Assembly (NCBI RefSeq): GCF_016107555.1
Contig: NZ_JABASU010000025.1
Coordinates: 1 to 42,351 of the forward strand
DNA: 42,351 bases
Source: Psychrobacter celer
GTDB taxonomy: Bacteria > Pseudomonadota > Gammaproteobacteria > Pseudomonadales > Moraxellaceae
Direction: 5' to 3'
The translations under genes were made by a program, and so were the position numbers. Shown one piece after another: positions 36,507-42,351 of the stretch. Under the pieces are notes generated by a model. The model was not told where the DNA came from. It did no database searches and saw only the letters and a list, made by a program, of their open reading frames with translations. Numbering within the stretch: position 1 is the stretch's first letter; every line of letters begins with the position of its first letter.

Positions 36507-37853
36507 GTGTCAAAACAATCAATGACCTCAAGTGGTATACCGCTCAATCCATTTGCCTTCATACGCAAGTATGATGAGCTATGGACGCGTTTATTATTCT
36601 TAATCGGCGCATTGATTGTTTATCGTTTAGGGTCGCATATTCCAGTACCGGGTATCAATCCGGTCAACTTGGCTGATCTGTTTTCGCGCAACGAAAACAC
36701 CATTTTGAGCATGTTCAATATGTTTTCAGGTGGTGCGCTAGAGCGTATGTCGATCATGGCACTTGGCATTATGCCATATATTTCAGCATCGATTATTGTA
36801 CAGATGATGTCTGCAGTATTGCCATCGCTTGAAGCCCTCAAAAAAGAAGGTGAAGCAGGACGACGCAAGCTAAATAAGTATACCCGTCAAGGAACGCTTG
36901 CTTTGGCTCTAGTACAGTCATTAGGAATGTGTGCTGGCTTAATCAGCCAAAATCTTACTTTATCTACCGGCCTGACCTTTTATATTCCAGCGGTTACTTC
37001 GCTGGTAGCAGGTGCTATGTTCTTGATGTGGCTTGGTGAGCAGATTACAGAGCGCGGTGTCGGTAACGGTATCTCAATGCTGATTTTTGCCAGTATTGTA
37101 GCCGGTACGCCAGGTATGATTTCGCAGTCTATCGAGCAGGTCAATCAAGGTCAGATGAATTTGATTGTACTGTTTATTTTTGTGTTACTAGGCATCGCAG
37201 TGACCGCTGGTATCGTTTATATTGAACGTGCCCAGCGCCGTGTCCCTGTCAATTACGCACAGAAACAGCAGCAAGGGCGCAAGATTTATGCTCAGCAGCA
37301 GTCACATTTGCCGCTGAAATTAAACATGGCAGGGGTTATTCCCGCCATTTTTGCCAGCTCTTTATTGTTGTTTCCAGCTAGTTTAGGGCAGTGGGTCGGT
37401 CAATCAACAGATCCTACTTTTACACAAAAAATATTACAAAATATGGCATTGGTACTGTCGCCAGGACAACCGCTATATTTAGTACTGTTTGGCGCAATGA
37501 TTATTTTCTTCTGTTATTTTTATACGGCATTGGTCTTTAGCCCGCGTGAAGTAGCAGAAAACCTTAAACGTAGTGGTGCGTATATCCCAGGTATTCGCCC
37601 CGGACAACAAACTCAGCGTTACCTCGATCATGTATTAAACCGACTGACCTTTATTGGCGCGATGTATATGACGGTTATTTGTTTAATGCCAATGGTCGTC
37701 CAGTCATCGTTTGGTGTACCTTTCCAGCTTGGTGGTACGTCTTTGCTGATTATGGTGGTTGTGGTAATGGACTTCATCTCGCAAATTCAAGCGCATTTGA
37801 TGACCCATCAATATCATGATCAGACGTTAATTCAATCGCCCACTCAACCTTAA
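36507..37853 (+). CDS. secY: Preprotein translocase subunit SecY
   Basis: SecY is the channel of the Sec translocon in the inner membrane. It is 448 residues from a GTG start at 36507, which has GAGGAG 7 nt upstream inside rplO; the frame is open to 36483 but without a ribosome binding site. Ten membrane helices are visible. [12 protein letters not shown], the [19 protein letters not shown] helix, [14 protein letters not shown] and the C-terminal cytosolic loop [12 protein letters not shown] are conserved. It lies between rplO and rpmJ as in E. coli. Confidence 0.97.
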   Translation: MSKQSMTSSGIPLNPFAFIRKYDELWTRLLFLIGALIVYRLGSHIPVPGINPVNLADLFSRNENTILSMFNMFSGGALERMSIMALGIMPYISASIIVQMMSAVLPSLEALKKEGEAGRRKLNKYTRQGTLALALVQSLGMCAGLISQNLTLSTGLTFYIPAVTSLVAGAMFLMWLGEQITERGVGNGISMLIFASIVAGTPGMISQSIEQVNQGQMNLIVLFIFVLLGIAVTAGIVYIERAQRRVPVNYAQKQQQGRKIYAQQQSHLPLKLNMAGVIPAIFASSLLLFPASLGQWVGQSTDPTFTQKILQNMALVLSPGQPLYLVLFGAMIIFFCYFYTALVFSPREVAENLKRSGAYIPGIRPGQQTQRYLDHVLNRLTFIGAMYMTVICLMPMVVQSSFGVPFQLGGTSLLIMVVVVMDFISQIQAHLMTHQYHDQTLIQSPTQP

Positions 37854-37885
37854 ATGAACGGTACGATATCTCAAAGGAGCATGCT

Positions 37886-38002
37886 ATGAAAGTTCAAGCA
37901 TCAGTTAAAAAGATTTGTGGTAGCTGTAAAGTTGTGCGCCGTAAAGGCCGTGTACATGTTATTTGTACAGCAGAACCTCGCCACAAGCAACGTCAAGGTT
38001 AA
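37886..38002 (+). CDS. rpmJ: 50S ribosomal protein L36 (zinc-binding type)
   Basis: L36 is the smallest large-subunit protein. Translation gives 38 residues: [20 protein letters not shown], then [18 protein letters not shown]. The zinc ligands CGSC, ICT and the following RH (C-x2-C-x12-C-x4-H) are complete, so this is the zinc-containing form. AAAGGAG 7 nt upstream is a strong ribosome binding site. It is the last gene of the spc operon. Confidence 0.96.
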   Translation: MKVQASVKKICGSCKVVRRKGRVHVICTAEPRHKQRQG

Positions 38003-38062
38003 TATCTAGTAGCAACAAACCCTCGGTTTTGTTACTATATCAATTAACACTTGAAAAATAAC

Positions 38063-38084
38063 GGCGGATGCGATATCATCCGCC
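38063..38084. repeat. GC-rich hairpin between rpmJ and rpsM
   Basis: GGCGGATG and CATCCGCC are perfect 8-bp arms around a 6-nt loop. No T-run follows on the plus strand. It lies just before the alpha operon promoter and could slow or process the spc transcript or be a protein site. Confidence 0.5.
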
Positions 38085-38086
38085 AC

Positions 38087-38116
38087 TTGCCGTAGTTTAT
38101 GCAAAACTTTTATAAT
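38087..38116 (+). promoter_or_regulatory. Promoter of the alpha operon
   Basis: TTGCCG at 38087-38092 and a consensus TATAAT at 38111-38116 are separated by 18 bp. A leader of about 130 nt precedes rpsM; in E. coli, S4 represses this operon through the leader, and whether the same happens here is not visible. Confidence 0.65.
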
Positions 38117-38253
38117 ACTGTCGATGAATAGGCTTGTTGATGAGTCAAAGCAGCGATAGTCATTATAAAAGCTTTCGTATTGACAGCAACAAATCTGAAA
38201 AATACAGCCTTATTGATAAATAACGCTTATTTTTCTTTAATGGAGAGAAATCA

Positions 38254-38610
38254 ATGGCTCGTATTGCCGGCGTAAACATTCCGGATAATAAGCATGCTGT
38301 TATTTCACTAACTTACATCTTTGGTATCGGTCGTACCACTGCTCAGAAAATTTTAGACGCAGTTGGCATCGCTCCTACTACTAAAGTCAGTCAGTTAGAT
38401 GATACACAGTTAGATGCTATCCGTGCACAAGTTGCAGAATACATGACTGAAGGTGATCTTCGTCGTGAAGTGTCTATGAATATCAAGCGTTTGGTTGATC
38501 TAGGCTGTTACCGTGGCATCCGCCATCGCCGTAACCTACCTGTTCGTGGTCAAAACACCAAAAACAACGCTCGTACTCGCAAGGGTCCGACACGCCCTCT
38601 CAAAAGATAA
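38254..38610 (+). CDS. rpsM: 30S ribosomal protein S13
   Basis: S13 contacts the large subunit and P-site tRNA from the head. It is 118 residues: [19 protein letters not shown], the helix-turn motif [13 protein letters not shown] and the basic tail [24 protein letters not shown] 8 nt upstream supports the start. It is the first gene of the alpha operon. Confidence 0.98.
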   Translation: MARIAGVNIPDNKHAVISLTYIFGIGRTTAQKILDAVGIAPTTKVSQLDDTQLDAIRAQVAEYMTEGDLRREVSMNIKRLVDLGCYRGIRHRRNLPVRGQNTKNNARTRKGPTRPLKR

Positions 38611-38630
38611 TTAACTTAGGAAGCTAAAAG

Positions 38631-39020
38631 ATGGCTAAAGACACTCGTAGTCGCAAAAAAGTGACTCGTCGTTCAGTATCGGAGGGCGTTGCCCATATCC
38701 ATGCGTCTTTTAATAACACCATTGTTACGATTACCGATCGTCAAGGTAATGCACTGGCTTGGGCCACTTCAGGTGGACAAGGCTTCCGTGGTTCACGTAA
38801 ATCTACACCATTTGCAGCCCAGGTTGCAGCTGAAGTTGCTGGTAAAGCCGCTCAAGAATATGGTGTTAAGAATATCGATGTTTTGGTCAAAGGACCAGGA
38901 CCGGGTCGTGAGTCTGCGGTAAGAGCACTAGGTGCATTGGGTTATAAAGTAAACAGCATTTCTGATGTAACCCCAATCCCACACAATGGTTGCCGTGCGC
39001 CGAAAAAGCGCCGCGTCTAA
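38631..39020 (+). CDS. rpsK: 30S ribosomal protein S11
   Basis: S11 lies in the platform of the 30S subunit. It is 129 residues with [38 protein letters not shown] and the highly conserved end [16 protein letters not shown]. It follows rpsM after 20 bp. Confidence 0.98.
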   Translation: MAKDTRSRKKVTRRSVSEGVAHIHASFNNTIVTITDRQGNALAWATSGGQGFRGSRKSTPFAAQVAAEVAGKAAQEYGVKNIDVLVKGPGPGRESAVRALGALGYKVNSISDVTPIPHNGCRAPKKRRV

Positions 39021-39068
39021 TATTAAAGACGAAGCTTTTTATCATAAGAGCTTATAGGAGACATAACA

Positions 39069-39710
39069 ATGGCCCGTTATATTGGACCAAAACTCAAATT
39101 ATCACGTCGTGAAGGCACAGACTTAGGCCTTAAGTCTGGTGTTAAGCCATATGACGTAAAAACAAAGAAAGCTGCTCGTCCACCTGGTCAACATGGTGTG
39201 AGCCGTAACAAAAGCTCAGAGTACTCTTTGCAGTTACGTGAAAAACAAAAAGTTAAGCGTATCTACGGTGTACTAGAGCGTCAGTTTGCGAACTACTATA
39301 AAGAAGCTGCTCGTAAGCGTGGTGCTACTGGTGAGAACCTACTAGCCATGCTTGAGAGCCGTTTAGACAACGTAGTATATCGCATGGGCTTTGGCTCAAC
39401 TCGCGCCGAAGCACGTCAGCTAGTCAGCCATCGTGCTGTTATGGTCAAAAAAGCTGGCCGTGATGAGTTTGTTCGTGTGAACATTCCATCAATTCAGTTG
39501 CAAGATGGTGATGTCATCGCTATCCAAGAGAAGTCTCGCGAACAGCTACGTATCAAAAACGCTATCGAACTAGCGACTCAGCGTGGCATTCCAGAATGGC
39601 TAGATGTTGATCACAGCAAACTACAAGGCACGTTTAAACAAGCGCCTGATCGTATTGATCTACCTGCTGACATCAACGAAAGCTTGATCGTTGAGCTATA
39701 CTCTAAGTAA
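39069..39710 (+). CDS. rpsD: 30S ribosomal protein S4
   Basis: S4 is a primary 16S rRNA binder and in E. coli the translational repressor of the alpha operon. It is 213 residues: [20 protein letters not shown] at the start, [11 protein letters not shown], and an S4 domain at about 98-160 with [14 protein letters not shown] and [12 protein letters not shown]. It is slightly longer than the E. coli protein (206). AGGAG precedes the ATG. Confidence 0.98.
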   Translation: MARYIGPKLKLSRREGTDLGLKSGVKPYDVKTKKAARPPGQHGVSRNKSSEYSLQLREKQKVKRIYGVLERQFANYYKEAARKRGATGENLLAMLESRLDNVVYRMGFGSTRAEARQLVSHRAVMVKKAGRDEFVRVNIPSIQLQDGDVIAIQEKSREQLRIKNAIELATQRGIPEWLDVDHSKLQGTFKQAPDRIDLPADINESLIVELYSK

Positions 39711-39791
39711 ATGACGTACCGCTCAATGTCATAATCATGGCGTTGAGCAATGAACGTTAATTAAACCAGTTTAATAAATCGAGGTGACATC

Positions 39792-40799
39792 ATGATGCTA
39801 AATGCAACTGAGTTTCTAACGCCGAACGCCATTAATGTGGATACGGTGAATGAAACGATTGCGAAAGTCACGCTCGAACCGTTAGAACGCGGCTTTGGAC
39901 ATACCCTCGGGAATGCTCTGCGTCGCATCTTGTTATCTTCATTACCTGGTGCTGCAGTCATTGAAGCTGAGATTGATGGTGTTGACCATGAGTACTCAAC
40001 GCTTGAAGGACTACAAGAAGACGTACTTGACTTGCTTTTGAACCTAAAAGGCTTGGCGATTACCCTTCATGACCAAAATGAAGTATTTTTGACCTTGGAT
40101 AAACAAGGTCCAGGCACTATTACTGCTGCAGACATCACACTACCGCATAATGTCGATATCATCAATCCAGATTTGGTGTTGGGTACATTAAGTGACCGTG
40201 GTCATCTTAAGATGCGTTTGCGCGTAGTAATGGGTCGTGGATATGAGCCAGCAAACCAGCGCCGTGAAGATGGTGACACCAAAGCAATCGGACGTTTAAA
40301 GCTTGATGCAAGCTTTAGTCCTGTGCTACGTGTTGCTTATCAGGTTGAGAACGCTCGCGTAGAGCAGCGTACTGATCTTGATCGTCTTATCGTTGAGCTT
40401 GAAACTAATGGCACTATAGATCCAGAAGAAGCAATTCGTAAAGCAGCCACTATTTTACAACAACAGATTTCTATCTTTGTTGACCTAGAAGCTGAAGAAG
40501 CGCCTGAGCCTGTGAAAGAAAAAGAAGAGGTCGATCCGGTGCTATTACGCCCTGTGGACGATCTTGAACTAACGGTTCGCTCAGCCAACTGCTTGAAAGC
40601 TGAAAACATTTACTATATCGGTGATTTGGTACAGCGTTCAGAGACTGAACTACTAAAAACCCCAAATCTTGGTAAGAAATCATTGACCGAAATCAAAGAC
40701 GTGCTAGCGTCTAAAGATTTAGAGCTTGGTATGCGCCTAGACAACTGGCCGCCAGCTGACCTTCGTGTCGATGATCGCTTTTCTTATCGTAGCCGTTAA
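39792..40799 (+). CDS. rpoA: DNA-directed RNA polymerase subunit alpha
   Basis: The alpha subunit dimerises to nucleate RNA polymerase, and its C-terminal domain binds UP elements and activators. It is 335 residues. The N-terminal domain has [19 protein letters not shown], and the C-terminal domain (about 250-325) has [22 protein letters not shown] and [16 protein letters not shown]. The linker is acidic ([12 protein letters not shown]). GAGG 7 nt before the first of two ATG codons fixes the start. Confidence 0.98.
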   Translation: MMLNATEFLTPNAINVDTVNETIAKVTLEPLERGFGHTLGNALRRILLSSLPGAAVIEAEIDGVDHEYSTLEGLQEDVLDLLLNLKGLAITLHDQNEVFLTLDKQGPGTITAADITLPHNVDIINPDLVLGTLSDRGHLKMRLRVVMGRGYEPANQRREDGDTKAIGRLKLDASFSPVLRVAYQVENARVEQRTDLDRLIVELETNGTIDPEEAIRKAATILQQQISIFVDLEAEEAPEPVKEKEEVDPVLLRPVDDLELTVRSANCLKAENIYYIGDLVQRSETELLKTPNLGKKSLTEIKDVLASKDLELGMRLDNWPPADLRVDDRFSYRSR

Positions 40800-40818
40800 A
40801 CTTTAAGGATTTTTGACT

Positions 40819-41178
40819 ATGCGCCATCGTAAGAGTGGAGTCAAGCTGGGTCGTACCGGCAGTCATCGTAAGGCAATGTTTCAGAACATGACCAACTCAT
40901 TGTTTGAGCATGAACTGATCAAAACTACTTTGCCAAAAGCTAAAGAATTGCGCCGCGTTGCTGAGCCATTGATCACTTTGGCTAAAGAAGACAGCGTTGC
41001 TAATCGCCGTTTGGCATTTAGCCGTATGCGTAGTAAAGCTATGGTCGGTAAGCTATTTGGCACGTTAGGTCCTCGTTACCAAACGCGTCCAGGTGGTTAT
41101 TTACGTATCGTAAAATGTGGTTATCGTGACGGTGACAACGCGCCAATGGCTTATGTAGAATTGGTTGATCGCGACTAA
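40819..41178 (+). CDS. rplQ: 50S ribosomal protein L17
   Basis: L17 lies near the tunnel exit. From the ATG at 40819 (AAGGA upstream) it has 119 residues: [39 protein letters not shown] and the end [19 protein letters not shown] six bases upstream is in frame but is not needed. It ends the alpha operon and is followed by a strong terminator. Confidence 0.98.
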   Translation: MRHRKSGVKLGRTGSHRKAMFQNMTNSLFEHELIKTTLPKAKELRRVAEPLITLAKEDSVANRRLAFSRMRSKAMVGKLFGTLGPRYQTRPGGYLRIVKCGYRDGDNAPMAYVELVDRD

Positions 41179-41202
41179 TTTTGCATTGACGATATAATGT
41201 AT

Positions 41203-41236
41203 AAAAAAGGCTCCAATTCAATTGGAGCCTTTTTTT
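41203..41236. terminator. Bidirectional terminator between rplQ and yciO
   Basis: GGCTCCAA and TTGGAGCC form a perfect 8-bp stem with a 5-nt loop, flanked by six A on the left and seven T on the right. Both rplQ on the plus strand and yciO on the minus strand end into it. Confidence 0.93.
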
Positions 41237-41257
41237 ATGTTTCGAGTTTGTCGCTGA

Positions 41258-41878
41258 TTACAATAATAGTGAATCAACATCGGCTGCACCTTGTCTGATG
41301 ATTTCAGGCATCCCACCAGTCATATCTACAATGGTCGTCAGCTTGGTGGTCTTGATACCGGCATTGATCAAACCATCAATTTGATTGCTTAATAACTCCT
41401 CGATTTCAAAGGGATCATCAAGGATGTCATCACGCTCAGGCAATATCAATGAGCTGGTCAAAATTGGTTCATCCATGGCTTCTAATAATGCTTGAGCGAT
41501 AGGATTGCTTGGTACACGGATACCAATGGTTTTTTTCTTAGGATGCGCCAGTTTTTTGGGGACATCTTTTGTCGCATTTAGGATAAAAGTAATTGGGGCT
41601 GGGGTATGCGCTTTTAGTTGTTTATACTGAGCATTGTCTACGGTCGCATAGGTGGCAATCTCGCTTAAGTCGCGACAAAGTAAAGTAAATTGGTGTTTGT
41701 CATCCAGTGCGCGGATTTGCTTAAGTTTGTCTAAGGCCTCTTTTGCGCCCAAACGGCACCCAAAAGCGTAGCTGGTATCGGTAGGGTAGATGATTAGTTG
41801 ATCTTTGCGCAGCAGCTCGGCTGCTTGAGCGATCAGACGAGGTTGCGGATTGTCGGGATGAATATAAAAAACTTGCAT
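41258..41878 (-). CDS. yciO: YciO-type Sua5/YrdC-family protein
   Basis: This 206-residue protein of the YrdC/Sua5 fold is related to TsaC, which makes threonylcarbamoyl-AMP for the t6A tRNA modification. The start MQVFYIHPDNPQPRLI, the YPTDTSYAFGCRLG segment, FTLLCRDLSEIATYA, then KKKTIGIRVPSNPIAQALLE are close to E. coli YciO in order and spacing, so I assign it to YciO rather than TsaC. The RNA-modification role of YciO is less well defined than that of TsaC. AAGGA 7 nt upstream supports the start. It converges on rplQ. Confidence 0.9.
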   Translation of the reverse strand: MQVFYIHPDNPQPRLIAQAAELLRKDQLIIYPTDTSYAFGCRLGAKEALDKLKQIRALDDKHQFTLLCRDLSEIATYATVDNAQYKQLKAHTPAPITFILNATKDVPKKLAHPKKKTIGIRVPSNPIAQALLEAMDEPILTSSLILPERDDILDDPFEIEELLSNQIDGLINAGIKTTKLTTIVDMTGGMPEIIRQGAADVDSLLL

Positions 41879-42294
41879 AATCGTTCCTTATTTTATAATT
41901 ATAACAGTATCGATGATCGGTACTACGTCGCCTTATTGTGAGTCATACTAAGGGCCAATGACTGCTGATGTGGGGTGATAAAGACAAGCACAGAGTAACC
42001 CTTATACCTATTAATACTTGTATCAAACCCATACCTTATAAAGGCGCTTTACTGGTTTAGTATAACGCAAGGCAAATATAAGTTTAGTGGCAGGGCGTTA
42101 CGATGCGTAGAAAATCGTTAACGGTTTATGATGATATCAAAAGCGCCTGCTTTATTTTAGCCGCGCTTATGGTGACTTTATAGACGATGCTGCGTGAGAT
42201 AAATACCAGCAGCACAGAGCACATATACTATGTGTCCGGGGGCTGTCCTAGATAACTAGTTCAAACCCTGTTTAACCCATTGTTTTAATTGTAG
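41879..42294. other. Region between yciO and the IS end
   Basis: This stretch of about 415 bp has no recognisable gene. It includes a short reading frame of 26 codons at 42103-42183 with a hydrophobic end, listed separately as a weak candidate in the findings, and the likely IS terminus beginning near 42238. A TATAAT on the minus strand (41898-41903) lies 20 bp before yciO and may serve it. Confidence 0.5.
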
Positions 42295-42351
42295 TCATTG
42301 CGACTTTGGGTCACTGTGATTAAAACGCCACTCACATTCCTTTAAATAGAG
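42238..42351 (-). mobile_element. End of an IS1595-type insertion sequence (partial)
   Basis: The sequence GGGGGCTGTCCTAGATAAC at 42238-42256 looks like an IS terminal inverted repeat, and the minus strand directly inside it encodes the C-terminus of a transposase. The other end and the target duplication lie outside the window, so the exact boundary cannot be fixed. Confidence 0.6.
42295..42351 (-). CDS. IS1595-type (ISXO2-like) transposase, C-terminal fragment
   Basis: The minus strand reads LYLKECEWRFNHSDPKSQ and then a TGA stop at 42295-42297. The motif LYLKECEWRFNH is typical of the C-terminus of ISXO2-like DDE transposases of the IS1595 family. After the TGA the same frame continues with LQLKQWVKQGLN to a TAG at 42256, which looks like the usual family ending, so the TGA may be a premature stop removing about 13 residues. 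Only 19 codons are in the window; the gene starts beyond its right edge. Confidence 0.6.
   Translation of the reverse strand, partial: LYLKECEWRFNHSDPKSQ

Noticed and set aside
1..42351. CRISPR arrays, prophage genes, rRNA genes
   Set aside because: No regularly spaced repeats, phage structural genes or rRNA sequences were seen in the window.

Overview
The window looks like chromosomal DNA of a gammaproteobacterium of the family Moraxellaceae, most probably Psychrobacter. This rests on the protein sequences I recognise and on gene order: trpF-trpB-trpA-accD-folC, gatCAB divergent from mreBCD, maf-rng, and a near-complete S10-spc-alpha ribosomal cluster that follows rng with no str-operon genes between. 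No database search was run.

Layout. 1-2.5 kb: a DUF4230 membrane protein convergent with a CPD photolyase. 2.7-9.9 kb: tryptophan genes trpF, trpB and trpA, then accD and folC. trpB and trpA are separated by an AT-rich two-gene cassette (4819-6238). It encodes a two-TM/coiled-coil/GAF-like protein and a Panacea (DUF4065) domain protein, the organisation expected of a toxin-antitoxin or defence module. 9.9-16.9 kb: a loosely packed accessory stretch with a palindromic repeat element, a LysM-SPOR cell-envelope protein, a DUF2726 protein, a lipoprotein next to a predicted outer-membrane beta-barrel, a DUF1853 protein and a decayed YdhR-like pseudogene. 16.9-20.6 kb: tRNA-Pro(GGG) and gatCAB on the minus strand. 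21.2-26.6 kb: mreB, mreC, mreD, maf and rng on the plus strand. 26.7-41.2 kb: 28 translation, secretion and RNA polymerase genes from rpsJ to rplQ, followed by a bidirectional terminator shared with the convergent yciO gene. The right edge enters what appears to be the 3' end of an IS1595-type insertion sequence on the minus strand.

How it works together. Most of the window is housekeeping: tryptophan synthesis, the malonyl-CoA and folate branches, indirect aminoacylation of tRNA, rod-shape maintenance, RNA maturation and translation. The ribosomal cluster divides at the same places as in E. coli: a promoter-like site lies before rpsJ, between rpsQ and rplN, and before rpsM. It also has a lineage-specific structured gap with a strong terminator-like hairpin between rpsH and rplF.

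The most interesting items are the Panacea cassette inserted exactly into the trpBA junction, the near-identical inverted repeats near both ends of the first 10 kb, a perfect 10-bp palindrome upstream of accD, and the lipoprotein/beta-barrel pair of unknown function.
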